DNA of 64,000 nt from a virus. The notes under the pieces are model-generated. The model was not told where the DNA came from. It ran no database searches and saw only the letters and a program-made list of their open reading frames with translations. The position numbers were made by a program, and so were the translations under genes. The stretch's first letter is position 1; each line of letters opens with the position of its first letter. This document shows positions 8,258 to 16,556 of this stretch, one piece after another. The DNA is taken from positions 1 to 64,000 of IMG/VR virus record IMGVR_UViG_3300043811_000032; one strand, 5' to 3'.

Positions 8258-9111
8258 GGATACGTAAGAGTCCAAGTGTTTTTCAGGTACGCCATTGCTT
8301 TGGTATCATCGATGGCATCAGTTGTTGGGGCGTCCGTGTTGGTCAGAAACTGCTCGCCGATGTATTGACCAGTGTCCGTGACGTTGCCACCCTGCACCCC
8401 GCCAACAATTGTGTTAATCGTGAAATTGCCGGACAGAGTGCCGAGAGAAGCCTCGCCCATACCAGTGGACGTGAAATGAATCACGTTCGAGGCGTCACGG
8501 CGCACCCGAATCAAGATCCAGCCCGTCGATCCGGTAAATGCCGTACTGACAAATGACGACGCGTCATTCTGGGAATACAGGTTGTTGTCGGAGAACATCA
8601 AGATCAAGATGCCGTTGGTCGTGGTGTTACCGGCCGGATTCATGATCTTGCTGGCGGCGCGCGACACTGCGGCATAGAGGGTGAACGTTCCGCTGAGGAC
8701 CACCGCACTTCCTTGGCTCATGAAACCGCTGCCGGACAACCCCTGCACAGCGGGCAAGTTGTTCTGCTGGTTCGTGTTGAAAGTCGGTCTGTTGCCGCCG
8801 GTGGTCTGCGTGGCGTTGTCCGCATTGGTGCTCTGGTCGTTCCATTGCTCGATCAGCTGACCGTTGGTAGCCGGGGTCGATCCAAGGTCGCTGTAGACGT
8901 TCTTGTACGCCGCGAACCACCACTGCAGAGCGGCGCCGAATGTCAGCGGGGACCATGCAGCAGGTGGGGAGGAAGGCTTGCTCCCACCCACCCCGTACAG
9001 CTGCATCATCCGCCGTCGATCCCGCTTCGCCCGCCTGCTGACGACGGGCTCCCGCTTCGGCTGCATCAGCTTCAGTGCAGTCTGGTAGTCCTCCCAATCA
9101 CTCGGTAGCAT
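8254..9111 (-). CDS. Concanavalin A-like lectin/LamG-type structural protein
   Basis: 285 residues from ATG 9111. After a basic N-terminus (RRAKRDRRRMMQLYGVGG), residues about 60-285 follow the LamG/ConA jelly-roll pattern seen in phage structural proteins: WWFAAYKNVYSDLGSTPATNG, WNDQSTNADNATQ, RPTFNTN..NNLPAVQGLSGSGF and repeated beta-strand blocks, ending in GEQFLTNTDAP. Such domains bind glycans or sit on virion surfaces. It lies between the coiled-coil protein and the capsid gene, so a virion location is likely; the ligand is unknown. Confidence 0.65.
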   Translation of the reverse strand: MLPSDWEDYQTALKLMQPKREPVVSRRAKRDRRRMMQLYGVGGSKPSSPPAAWSPLTFGAALQWWFAAYKNVYSDLGSTPATNGQLIEQWNDQSTNADNATQTTGGNRPTFNTNQQNNLPAVQGLSGSGFMSQGSAVVLSGTFTLYAAVSRAASKIMNPAGNTTTNGILILMFSDNNLYSQNDASSFVSTAFTGSTGWILIRVRRDASNVIHFTSTGMGEASLGTLSGNFTINTIVGGVQGGNVTDTGQYIGEQFLTNTDAPTTDAIDDTKAMAYLKNTWTLTYP

Positions 9112-10012
9112 CGACTTCCTCGCACACCACGGAGCCGTCGTACTGCTGCGTAAACGTCTTGGTCACCTTGCGCGCCGGTGGTGGTGCCGGCTGCTCGGAC
9201 AGCTTCTCCACGAGGGATTTCTGGATCGCCTGCTGCCGCTCCTCGTTCTTCTCCATCCGCTCCAGGGCCTTGCGGACCTGTCTGATCGCTTCGGTAGACT
9301 GCTCTGCTTGCACCCGCATATGCTCGGCCATCTCCGCCATCGCCTTGGCCACCGCGGCGTTGTCGTTGATGATCGGGTTCGGTAGTGGTTGCGGTCTCTC
9401 CAGCGACTTCTCGATCAGCCGTCCCTGCTCGCTGATGCTCTCTAGTACCGAGGTCAAGTCGACCGGTCCCGGCATCGCCTTGAAGATCGGGGCGAACGAC
9501 TCCGTCAGGGACTTGGCGATGCCCGTTGCCATCGTAGCGGTGTCTACGTAGACCACCGGCTTGACCACCACCGGCTCCACATTCTGTGCCAACCCCTCGC
9601 TGATCGACTTGGCCACCGGTGCCATGTCGATGTTGAGCTTGACGTTCTTGAGTGCCTTCTTGATCGCCAGCCCGGTCGCCCACGACATCGCCTTGCCGAT
9701 CTGGTCAGCGAGGTGGTCCGTGTCCATGTTCATCTGGACCGGCGGGTTCTTCTCCAGCCGCTCGACCGCCTTCTCTAGCAGTTGCACCTTGACCGTCAGT
9801 TGCCGGTTCTCGTCGGTCAGTCGGCGGTTGTCAGTGACCAGCTCATTGACTTTGGGAGGCAGGTCGAGCACCCCGGACTGCTCCAAGATATCCGCCGTGC
9901 CGTCTACCATTGCCTCGATGGCGGAACGGTCCACGGCGGGCAGCATCGAGTCACCGGAGGCTGCCGGGTCATAGTCGTCCCTGCTCAGCCACCTATCAGA
10001 AGTAGGTGTCAT
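9098..10012 (-). CDS. Long coiled-coil protein, scaffold candidate
   Basis: 304 residues from ATG 10012, overlapping the portal gene's stop (TGATG). Residues about 50-90 (VNELVTDNRRLTDENRQLTVKV...) and 225-280 (AEMAEHMRVQAEQ...ALERMEKNEERQQAIQKSL) predict coiled coils. The middle is amphipathic with repeated VEP/VDT strands. There is no zinc or catalytic motif. A helical protein between portal and capsid genes is where phages place an assembly scaffold, but the protein has no recognised family. Confidence 0.6.
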   Translation of the reverse strand: MTPTSDRWLSRDDYDPAASGDSMLPAVDRSAIEAMVDGTADILEQSGVLDLPPKVNELVTDNRRLTDENRQLTVKVQLLEKAVERLEKNPPVQMNMDTDHLADQIGKAMSWATGLAIKKALKNVKLNIDMAPVAKSISEGLAQNVEPVVVKPVVYVDTATMATGIAKSLTESFAPIFKAMPGPVDLTSVLESISEQGRLIEKSLERPQPLPNPIINDNAAVAKAMAEMAEHMRVQAEQSTEAIRQVRKALERMEKNEERQQAIQKSLVEKLSEQPAPPPARKVTKTFTQQYDGSVVCEEVDATE

Positions 10013-11994
10013 CAGTGTACCCTTCCGTTGCCGTTGGTAGATGGCCGCAGCAAGCCCTTGAACCGCTTGCTGAGCAGCTCTCGGACGTCCTGCTGTACCC
10101 GGCGCCTGTCCTCGATGCTCACACCAGTCGGTGGCAGCACGTCAGCTCCGTCGAGGGCCGAGTGCCCCGAGTGAGCAGTACTGTTTGGCACGTAACGCTG
10201 ACCAAAGTTGCGGGTCTCCAGTTGCTCGACCGGCACCGTGTAGCCCCCGGCCGCGCCGCTGCCCTCGCCCATCGCCTTGGGAGCGGATGGGGTTGGACTT
10301 GCAGTGCCGGTGCCGACCGACCCGCCGATGGCCTTATTCTCCTCGTCCTCGGCGAACTTCTTGAGCAGCCCGCACGCCTGCGATTCGTTGAAGTGGGTAC
10401 CGTCCTTGTGCAGTACGTAGCCCTCCGGCGTCCGCTCGATGAACCAGCGCCCGCTCTGGCCGTGGGCCTCTTGGTGACCATCGCGGGTCTTGAACCAGCG
10501 GAGCAGTGGACCGGCGTCCTGGTCCTCGTCCTTGTCCACGATCAGCGGGTCATCGTCCTCGGGGTTCGGGTTGAGCGCGATCTGACCGCCCGAGGCCCGC
10601 TGCATGGCCTGGTCCAGCTCGGCGTCGTCCTGCTGCTTCTCGCCGGTGACCCACGGCAGGATCTGGCCGTTGACGATGGGGTCATCACCGCCGAATGGAT
10701 AGGGCTCCTGGTTCTGCATCGTCCTTGCTTCGTTCGGGCTGCGCAGGCCGTTGGCCATCGCCAGCGCAATGTCAGCACGAGTATTCTCCTCGCTGTACAG
10801 CACCCGGTCGTCCCAGAAGCAGATGCCGGTCTCGCAGTTGGGCGTACGTCGAATCAACCCATGCGTGATGCGCTGGCTCAGGAAGCCGAGGAACGGGTTG
10901 ATATGGTAGCGGCAGAACGAGCGGAGCGGTGCGTAGTCCGAGACGTTGCCGCCTTGGTCGAGCCCCAGCAACTCAGGCGGCACCCCGAACGCGGCGAGGA
11001 TGTTCTCACGGAGCTGCTTCTCGTTCTCCACGTACTGCATGTCGACAGGGCTGAGACCGAGCGGCTTGACCTCCACGCCGGGACCGGTGATCAGCGGCTT
11101 GCCGGTGTTGTCCTCGCCCTGGAACCGACCGAACCACTTGCTGTAGTAGCGATTGAGCATCGACTCGTCGGGGTCGACGTAGTCCTCGCTCAGCGCCACG
11201 TGGAACGTCGGGATGGCTCCGTTCTTGTACTGGGCCAACCGGGCGCGAACGTGGGCGTTGTAGGTATCGATCCACTCGTTGATCATCAACGGCACACCCC
11301 AACCCTCGTAGCGGTTGAGGGGGCTGTGATCGTAGAACGACAGCACGTCATCGTAGGGGGCATACTGCAACGTGCCCCACGGACTCTGGATCGCGTACGC
11401 CTCGGGCATGCCATCCCGTCCGGTGACGAGCCGCATCCAGTGCGTGGGAATCACCCACACCTCGACCGGCACCCCGAAGGCGTTCCGCATCACCCACCAG
11501 TGAGCCTCACCGGTAAGCTTGAAGAACATTGTGGTGAACGCCCACAGGTCGTAGCTGCAGTCGAGCAGGTTCGGCAGGTTGAACAACCGCACGATGGGGT
11601 GGTCGTCGTCCCACGCCTCGAACTCCTCGTGCTCGCGTGGTCCGCCCAGCGCCTTCTTGCGCAGGCCGCGATACTGCTGCTGCTGGTTGCGGTGCCTGTG
11701 CAGCTCGGCGTAGGACTTGCGGTTGTCCATGCCGAGCGACTTGCACTTGCGGAGAACCTTCTGCTCACCCTCGTCCTTAGGAGTCAGGTTGCCAAGCTTC
11801 GGTCCCTCGCCGCCGGCCACCTCGGCCATCCAGGCCTTGATCGCCACGCCGACCCAGAAGTACATGCTGATGGCTTCTTGCCACTTGTACGCCTGGCCGA
11901 AGTAGGTCGCTCCACCGTATGGCGCATTGAAGACGCGGGGCACGAGCTGGCGACTGCTCGTAATGCGGGCTCGGGCTTTCTGTAGTATCTTCAC
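10012..11994 (-). CDS. Phage portal protein
   Basis: 660 residues from GTG 11994, which overlaps the previous stop (GTGA). The portal signature is clear: TYFGQAYKWQEAISMYFWVGVAIKAWMAEVA at the N-terminus, the central WVIPTHWMRLVTG...EAYAIQSPWGTLQYAPYDDVLSFYDHSPLNRYEGWGVP block, VEVKPLGLSPVDMQYVENEKQLRENILAAFGVPPELLG, and the NRYY and LNEART-like (SPNEARTMQNQEPYPFGGDD) segment. The last 150 residues are a low-complexity extension. The portal forms the dodecameric DNA channel at one capsid vertex. The terminase genes, usually adjacent, are here 35 kb upstream. Confidence 0.9.
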   Translation of the reverse strand: MKILQKARARITSSRQLVPRVFNAPYGGATYFGQAYKWQEAISMYFWVGVAIKAWMAEVAGGEGPKLGNLTPKDEGEQKVLRKCKSLGMDNRKSYAELHRHRNQQQQYRGLRKKALGGPREHEEFEAWDDDHPIVRLFNLPNLLDCSYDLWAFTTMFFKLTGEAHWWVMRNAFGVPVEVWVIPTHWMRLVTGRDGMPEAYAIQSPWGTLQYAPYDDVLSFYDHSPLNRYEGWGVPLMINEWIDTYNAHVRARLAQYKNGAIPTFHVALSEDYVDPDESMLNRYYSKWFGRFQGEDNTGKPLITGPGVEVKPLGLSPVDMQYVENEKQLRENILAAFGVPPELLGLDQGGNVSDYAPLRSFCRYHINPFLGFLSQRITHGLIRRTPNCETGICFWDDRVLYSEENTRADIALAMANGLRSPNEARTMQNQEPYPFGGDDPIVNGQILPWVTGEKQQDDAELDQAMQRASGGQIALNPNPEDDDPLIVDKDEDQDAGPLLRWFKTRDGHQEAHGQSGRWFIERTPEGYVLHKDGTHFNESQACGLLKKFAEDEENKAIGGSVGTGTASPTPSAPKAMGEGSGAAGGYTVPVEQLETRNFGQRYVPNSTAHSGHSALDGADVLPPTGVSIEDRRRVQQDVRELLSKRFKGLLRPSTNGNGRVH

Positions 11995-12314
11995 TTGCCC
12001 AGCACCTCCCACCCCAAGAACCTGTCCCCGTCCCACCGCGGCTCTACCGTAGGCAACTGATGCATCGTCAACGTAGCAGGTAGGTCGCGGTGCTCGATCA
12101 TGAACTCCAGCGCGTCGCCCTTAGGGTACGGTACCACGATCACCACGCGGGCGTCCTCGGGTATACCGAGCCCACGCTGGTCGAAGTCCTCGGTGACCTC
12201 GCAGCACTGCTGCTTGTAACCGTTCTGCCCGACGGTGCGCTGAAACATCCGCACCTTCTGGCACTGCGGGTGGTCGATAGGTGCCAGCATCAGTCCCATG
12301 CGGACGGTTGTCAC
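11991..12314 (-). CDS. Small protein upstream of portal, unknown
   Basis: About 107 residues. The start is uncertain: GTG 12314 has a GAGG site 4-5 bases upstream, and ATG 12299 is in frame. It contains three Cys (PQCQKVRMF...QQCCEV) and a beta-rich centre (ARVVIVVPYPKGDALEFMIEHR). It begins just after the terminator at 12331-12385. No family recognised. Confidence 0.5.
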   Translation of the reverse strand: MTTVRMGLMLAPIDHPQCQKVRMFQRTVGQNGYKQQCCEVTEDFDQRGLGIPEDARVVIVVPYPKGDALEFMIEHRDLPATLTMHQLPTVEPRWDGDRFLGWEVLGK

Positions 12315-12330
12315 ATTACCTCGATGCAAA

Positions 12331-12385
12331 AAGAAAGGGACCGCAAGCAGCCACGGGAGTGTGTCCCATGTCCGCCCGCGGTCCC
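12331..12385 (-). terminator. Rho-independent terminator upstream of portal operon
   Basis: On the minus strand GGGACCGC (12385-12378) pairs with GCGGTCCC (12345-12338), and the enclosed loop contains a second 7-bp stem (CATGGGA with TCCCGTG). The stem is followed by TTTCTTTTTG. Length, stability and T-tract fit an intrinsic terminator after the gene at 12479-12925, so portal and downstream head genes need a promoter after this point or antitermination. Confidence 0.7.
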
Positions 12386-12478
12386 TGACTGGACCTACGA
12401 GTCGTCAGCCTCTTCCCGATGATCAGTCGAGTTCAGGCCCTAATCAGATTGTCGAGCGGATCTCGCCGCCCCGGTCCC
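12386..12478 (-). other. Intergenic stretch before terminator
   Basis: Between the stop of the coiled-coil gene and the terminator stem I see no open frame, promoter or repeat that I can support. Confidence 0.4.
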
Positions 12479-12925
12479 CTATCCCCTCCTAAATGGTTTC
12501 ACCTTACCGTTGCCGTTCGGTTCCTCGGTCGCCTCCAGCATCTTCTCCGAGCGTTCGTCCAGTGGCATCTGGTAGCCGAACTGCCGCAACTGCATCTCCA
12601 GCGCCTTTGTGCTCATCACGTTCTGGAACGTCCGCTTCTCTGATGTCGTGATCATCTCGGCCACCAGCTGGTTCAGGAACCGCCACTTCTCGGTCAGCAG
12701 CTCCACGGTCTCGTTGGCGACCTCCAGCTTGCGGTTGGCCCGGCCGAGCTTGCGATAGAGCTTGTCGACCAGCCGCTGGTGCCGCTTGTGCCTCTTCGCG
12801 GCCAGCTCGGCTACCTCGACTGCCTCCTTGGTCGTCCGATGGCACTCAGTGTTAGTCTCACGCTCCTTGGCGAGTAGCCGCTCCAGACGCTTACACCGCT
12901 CGCGGAGGCGCTTCTTCTTGGTCAC
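12479..12925 (-). CDS. Coiled-coil protein, unknown function
   Basis: 148 residues from GTG 12925 in a GTGA overlap. Residues 1-100 are highly charged heptad-type helix (KKKRLRERCKRLERLLAKERE, KRHKRHQRLVDKLYRKLGRANRKLEVANETVELLTEKW). The C-terminal third has a short conserved-looking domain (NVMSTKALEMQLRQFGYQM). It resembles small phage coiled-coil proteins that bind structural partners; no family is assigned. Confidence 0.6.
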   Translation of the reverse strand: MTKKKRLRERCKRLERLLAKERETNTECHRTTKEAVEVAELAAKRHKRHQRLVDKLYRKLGRANRKLEVANETVELLTEKWRFLNQLVAEMITTSEKRTFQNVMSTKALEMQLRQFGYQMPLDERSEKMLEATEEPNGNGKVKPFRRG

Positions 12926-13122
12926 TCGATCACCCCGTACCGTTCCTTACAAGCCCTACACCATCCCAAATAATCCCGCCGCTCAGGAGAGTGGGGCAGC
13001 ACAGCCATCTTCGGGTAGACGATCCAGCTCTCGGCCTGCGCCGACTTGAGACTGATGATCGTGCGGCAACCGGGACCGACGCACTCGACCCTAGCCGGCT
13101 TTGGTTTGACTACGAGTACCAT
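12922..13122 (-). CDS. Small zinc-ribbon-like protein
   Basis: 66 residues from ATG 13122, preferred because GGAGAG lies 8 bases upstream; ATG 13158 would add 12 residues and overlap more of the neighbour. The pairs CVGPGC and CRAC about 35 residues apart look like a zinc ribbon. It overlaps the preceding gene by about 30 bases. Function unknown. Confidence 0.55.
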   Translation of the reverse strand: MVLVVKPKPARVECVGPGCRTIISLKSAQAESWIVYPKMAVLPHSPERRDYLGWCRACKERYGVIE

Positions 13123-13426
13123 CTGGCCGCTCTCCGTTGGGGAGTACGAGGTGGTCATAGTGCTCTAGCGGGTAGTGGGTTTCTAAGTTCGTCAGCATCT
13201 CGGTCGGATCATCGCCGCCCGCTGTCGCGTGCCATTCGGTCGGCTTGCCTAGAGTATCGCAGCGGCTCCAGGCGATGAACATGAACGTGCTTGGGCCGAC
13301 CGGTGGTGGTTGCTCCATCTCGCAGTGGAACAACTTGCGGATGACAGCGATGGCGCTTGCCGCCCAGCACACCACGAACGTCAAGGCTATCAGGGCAGCG
13401 AGGATGCCGATCACATCGTCGCTCAT
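13091..13426 (-). CDS. Small membrane-anchored protein, unknown
   Basis: 111 residues. Residues about 4-29 (VIGILAALIALTFVVCWAAS) form one hydrophobic helix, followed by a soluble domain (STFMFIAWSRCDTLGKPTEWHA, ETHYPLEHYDHLVLPNGE). The soluble part probably faces the cytoplasm or periplasm; topology is not certain. It overlaps both neighbours. Confidence 0.6.
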   Translation of the reverse strand: MSDDVIGILAALIALTFVVCWAASAIAVIRKLFHCEMEQPPPVGPSTFMFIAWSRCDTLGKPTEWHATAGGDDPTEMLTNLETHYPLEHYDHLVLPNGERPDGTRSQTKAG

Positions 13427-13701
13427 GAGCCACTCGTCACCGGATTCTGGCCGATGTTGCCGAGGAGCTGGAGCAGGACGGGTAGCAGCGTGGTGAGAAG
13501 CTGGCCCCAGTTGATGTTCGGCGCGGCTTTCGGGCTCAGGCGAGCAGCGGGCGCAGCTGGTCCGAGGCTGGCGACGTAGCCAACCACGATCCAGGCTGCT
13601 TTGATCGAGCTGGGGGTGTTCAGCTGGCCCGTCGTCAGCGCCGTCACCTCGGCGGCCACCGCGGCTTCAGCTTCGGTCAGTGTCGGGTAGTTAGGTGTCA
13701 T
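13423..13701 (-). CDS. Small hydrophobic C-terminus protein, unknown
   Basis: 92 residues from ATG 13701 with AAGGAGA 6 bases upstream. It is Ala-rich with a helical N-half (TEAEAAVAAEVTAL) and an amphipathic or membrane-active C-terminal segment (WGQLLTTLLPVLLQLLGNIG). It directly follows the sedolisin gene, so a partner role is possible but unproven. Confidence 0.6.
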   Translation of the reverse strand: MTPNYPTLTEAEAAVAAEVTALTTGQLNTPSSIKAAWIVVGYVASLGPAAPAARLSPKAAPNINWGQLLTTLLPVLLQLLGNIGQNPVTSGS

Positions 13702-13712
13702 GACTGTCTCCT

Positions 13713-15095
13713 TTAATGTGGCCACACGGCCGAGATCGCGTTGAACAGATCCTGCCCGACCGCGGCGATGAACGACGGTCGGTGCACGATGCCGATGCCT
13801 GGGTTGTTCGCCTCCAACCGTTGGCACTCCTTGACCATCACCGCTCCCACCTGAGCTAGGCTAAGTCCAGTCGGCAACGGCGTCGGAGGTGGAGCGGGGG
13901 GCGAGGTGGGCACCGGTGGAGTTGGTGGTGGAGCCGGTGCCGTCCCGCCCAGTGCCACACTGGCGAACGCTTGACCCTTGATCGAGCCAAGCCCGCTCGC
14001 AGTGTCCCATCCCGTGGTCGCTGGGAATCCGTTGCCAATCGAACCCGTCACAACATCAGTGAAACACGTCGCTTCGTTGGCGTACATCAAGGCATTGGGC
14101 AGGCCGAGCGGCGGCTTGCCGGCGGCGAGCAGCAGGGCGTTGACCCCGGCGAAGTACGCCGCCATGAACGGGGCCACTGCGCTTGTGCCACCGACGACTC
14201 CGAACGGCGTGTCCCAGCCCGTGGCCGGATCGCCGTTGGCACAGCAGTCAGGCTCTCCGCGATACCCGTTGGCTACCCCTACACTACTCTGCCAATTCGG
14301 TCGGGCGATGATCTTGCTGTACCCGCCGCCGCTTGCACCGCCGCCGGAGTTCCACGGCACCTGGTTGGCGATGCTGCCGTCGCTGTTGAGTGTGATCGTC
14401 GTCGCCCCGCAGTCCACACCCCAGGCACTGCAACCTGGATAGTCCGTCACCGGGATGCTCGTGCCGTCGTCGGGACCGTTGTCTCCGCTGGCGAAGGTAC
14501 AGGTGATGCCCTTGACCGCGAGTTGCTGGAGCAAGGACTCCATCGTCTGGATGTCGCTGCTGCTGTAACTGCTCTCCGGTCCACCCCAGCTCAGGCTGCA
14601 CGTGTCACCCGGCTTGGCATTGGCAAGCACGTACTGGTACGCCTCGGGCATGCCGCTCTCGGTATTCGGGGCGAAGACCACAGTGATATTGGCCGGTCGC
14701 GTGCTGCCGAACATGTAAGCGAGCGTGCCGATGACGTTGACGATGTCCAGCTCGACCTCGACGTCTGCGCTCTGCGGGTCGCCGGTGTAACTGTTGGTGG
14801 CGCCACCCACGCCAACTGCCATCAGGTTCGGCATCGGGAAGCTATGGGACTTGCACCAGTTGGCGATCTCCGTGCTGTCGAAACCGCCGCCCAGCTCTGG
14901 AATCCATACTGTAGGCATCGGGGCTGTGGTAGGCACGGACGGGAATCCGTACGCCTTGGCCATGTTGGCACCGGTGTAGCCGTTGCTGGGCACGGTCGCC
15001 AACTTGCCAAGACTGAGTCGATGGTAGTGATGGAAAACCCCGGTCGGCTTGGCCAGCACTCGCGGCATCACTCGCTTCGGTCTCACGGTGTACAT
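13713..15095 (-). CDS. Sedolisin-family (S53) serine-carboxyl peptidase
   Basis: 460 residues from ATG 15095 (AGGAGA upstream). The full sedolisin catalytic set is visible. EVELD holds Glu113 and Asp117 (kumamolisin Glu78/Asp82). Asp205 in ASGDNG is the oxyanion Asp, and Ser305 lies in GGTSAVAP. The calcium site appears as DVVTG...NGF...GWD..SGLG. The core starts at WIPELGGGFDSTEI (about 64). The usual propeptide of about 180 residues and a signal peptide are absent. Residues about 383-405 are a Pro-rich linker to a 55-residue C-terminal domain (LSLAQVGAVMVKECQRLEANN). Sedolisins are acid-active endopeptidases, normally secreted. Here the gene lies in a phage accessory region near virion genes, suggesting a virion-borne or lysis-related protease. 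Confidence 0.88.
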   Translation of the reverse strand: MYTVRPKRVMPRVLAKPTGVFHHYHRLSLGKLATVPSNGYTGANMAKAYGFPSVPTTAPMPTVWIPELGGGFDSTEIANWCKSHSFPMPNLMAVGVGGATNSYTGDPQSADVEVELDIVNVIGTLAYMFGSTRPANITVVFAPNTESGMPEAYQYVLANAKPGDTCSLSWGGPESSYSSSDIQTMESLLQQLAVKGITCTFASGDNGPDDGTSIPVTDYPGCSAWGVDCGATTITLNSDGSIANQVPWNSGGGASGGGYSKIIARPNWQSSVGVANGYRGEPDCCANGDPATGWDTPFGVVGGTSAVAPFMAAYFAGVNALLLAAGKPPLGLPNALMYANEATCFTDVVTGSIGNGFPATTGWDTASGLGSIKGQAFASVALGGTAPAPPPTPPVPTSPPAPPPTPLPTGLSLAQVGAVMVKECQRLEANNPGIGIVHRPSFIAAVGQDLFNAISAVWPH

Positions 15096-15233
15096 CGTCG
15101 TCTCCTGTAAGCGGGCGCTGAGCAAGGAGTCGCACCTTGCCGCCCAACCTATACCCTCAAGCCTAGTTGCGTTACGCCGTAGGCCGGGAATTAACCGTGG
15201 TCAGGGTAAAGGGAGCGTCAACTCGAACGCCCG

Positions 15234-15440
15234 TCAAAATGTCCCCACCCGTTGCCCGTTCCGCCACAGCTCCGTCCACTGCTTGCCGTTCGCTTCGATC
15301 ACTATCAACTTGTCACCAGCCTGGAACTGCTGCTCGGCAGCGGCGGCTAATACGCCCTGTCCCGCCCGATATGCCGCCACGCTGTCGTACTCGGCCACCT
15401 TGCGGGGTGGGCTGGCGCCAGACAGTGGTTGACTGCTCAT
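15234..15440 (-). CDS. Small protein, unknown
   Basis: 68 residues from ATG 15440. The C-terminal half (GDKLIVIEANGKQWTELWRNGQRVGTF) resembles an SH3-like or beta-barrel strand set; the N-terminal half is AE-rich helix. A strong inverted repeat lies 8 bases upstream of the start and no good ribosome site is seen, so expression may depend on that structure. Confidence 0.5.
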   Translation of the reverse strand: MSSQPLSGASPPRKVAEYDSVAAYRAGQGVLAAAAEQQFQAGDKLIVIEANGKQWTELWRNGQRVGTF

Positions 15441-15447
15441 GTTAAGA

Positions 15448-15489
15448 CCCCGGCGGCGAAGAGACGCCCTATTCCCGACACCGCCGGGG
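15448..15489 (-). promoter_or_regulatory. 9-bp inverted repeat before small gene (hairpin; weak terminator or leader control)
   Basis: CCCCGGCGG at 15448-15456 and CCGCCGGGG at 15481-15489 are perfect inverted repeats. On the minus strand the hairpin ends 8 bases before ATG 15440 and is followed by TCTTAAC rather than a T-tract. It could be a weak terminator of the secreted-protein gene or a structure controlling translation of the next gene. Confidence 0.5.
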
Positions 15490-15538
15490 GCTCTCCCTCT
15501 GATCGGCATGCGCCGACCCTACACGCAACGAGCGTGGA

Positions 15539-16183
15539 TCAACGACGTCCTCGACGGACGTTGACGTTCACGGCGTTAGCTCCCGCGGTACTAACGGCCT
15601 GCACGTTCACGTTGCTGCGACGCAGACCGAACAGTCCACGACGCTCGTTCACGTTCACGCTGACCGCATTGCCGCCGAGCCCTCCTACCAATCCGCTCCT
15701 GAACCCGAGTCCGTTAAACCCAAGCCCATTGAACCGGTTGAACCCGAATCGATTGTAGTTCACGCCGAGGATGCCTCGGTCGAAGAACAGCGGTGCCCCG
15801 TAGCCGGCTCCCGTCGCGTAGGACGTCGCCCCGTAGAAGAGCGGCGAGCTGTAGGTCACCTGCGGCGCGAGGTATGCCGCCTGCACCTGCACCGGCTGCT
15901 GCACCAGGTACTCGGTGGAGAACTCGGCCGGCGCACCGACGCTGGCAGCGATCTGCGGCTGGGTCACGGTCCAGGTCGACTGCACCACCCCGGTCGGAAT
16001 GGCGCTGGCGTAGCTGTAGGTCACGGGAACGGAGTAGGCACCGAACGACGGAGCCAGCACGCCACCACCGTAGAACGCGCGGTTGAAGAAGTTCCGGTGG
16101 AAGGCGTTGAATCCAAAGTGCGATGCCTGCGACGGGCTTGCCATCGCGAGCAATGCGACGACTGCGAGAATGATGCGGTACAT
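15539..16183 (-). CDS. Secreted repeat protein, Tyr/Gly/Asn-rich
   Basis: 214 residues. The N-terminus is a signal peptide (MYRIILAVVALLAMASPSQA, cleavage about 20/21). The mature part is low in charge, with Tyr/Phe-rich and Asn/Gly-Phe repeats (NRFGFNRFNGLGFNGLGF) and Asn-Val repeats (SVNVNERRG, NVNVQAV, VNVNVRRG). Together with 16553-16978 and 17667-18404 it forms a set of secreted Tyr/Gly-rich proteins typical of planctomycete exoproteins. Function unknown; outside-cell location inferred. Confidence 0.6.
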   Translation of the reverse strand: MYRIILAVVALLAMASPSQASHFGFNAFHRNFFNRAFYGGGVLAPSFGAYSVPVTYSYASAIPTGVVQSTWTVTQPQIAASVGAPAEFSTEYLVQQPVQVQAAYLAPQVTYSSPLFYGATSYATGAGYGAPLFFDRGILGVNYNRFGFNRFNGLGFNGLGFRSGLVGGLGGNAVSVNVNERRGLFGLRRSNVNVQAVSTAGANAVNVNVRRGRR

Positions 16184-16239
16184 GTCAAGTCTCCTCTGTT
16201 TGGAATAGAGCGGTCGCCTAATCCGAGGTTGCCGCTAAA

Positions 16240-16253
16240 CGTGTCGGAACACG
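16240..16253 (-). terminator. Possible weak hairpin terminator
   Basis: CGTGT-TCCG-ACACG forms a 5-bp stem followed by TTTAG on the minus strand, 13 bases after the stop of the gene at 16266-16556. It is short; terminator function is doubtful. Confidence 0.25.
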
Positions 16254-16265
16254 CTACGTAGTCGT

Positions 16266-16556
16266 TCAGGGCTTATTGGCCAACGGCGGAGTCGCAGCCG
16301 GGTCAACCGGCGTGGCGATGGTGGTCTCGATGCTGGTCAGTGCCGCCTCCAGCGCTGTCGTATCGATGGGTGCTGGGTTGGCAATGATCTGCCGCAGCTG
16401 GGCGATGTCCGCCGCGATGGCGGTCAGCTTGTTGGTCAACGTGGTGTTGTCCGCCGTCAAGCGGGCGACGTCCTGTGCTAGTGTGGCCATGTTAGTCTCC
16501 AATGTGGTCAGACGATCTAGTATGTCGTCCAGACCGGGTAAATGGTGGGGACTCAT
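16266..16556 (-). CDS. Coiled-coil protein, unknown
   Basis: 96 residues from ATG 16556 in an ATGA overlap. A heptad-rich helix spans most of the protein (LPGLDDILDRLTTLETNMATLAQDVARLTADNTTLTNKLTAIAADIAQLRQII), followed by a Pro-rich tail. The pattern resembles trimeric coiled coils of phage fibres or small membrane-associated structural proteins. No family assigned. Confidence 0.6.
   Translation of the reverse strand: MSPHHLPGLDDILDRLTTLETNMATLAQDVARLTADNTTLTNKLTAIAADIAQLRQIIANPAPIDTTALEAALTSIETTIATPVDPAATPPLANKP

Noticed and set aside
10006-11985. A 659-codon open frame on the plus strand opposite the portal gene.
   Set aside because: It is the antisense mirror of the strongly conserved portal gene; GC-rich codons leave long opposite frames. 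No motif or ribosome site.
13971-15110. A 379-codon plus-strand frame opposite the sedolisin gene.
   Set aside because: Antisense shadow of a gene with complete catalytic motifs.
15448-15489. Strong rho-independent terminator.
   Set aside because: The stem is strong but no T-tract follows, so it is kept only as a hairpin of uncertain function.
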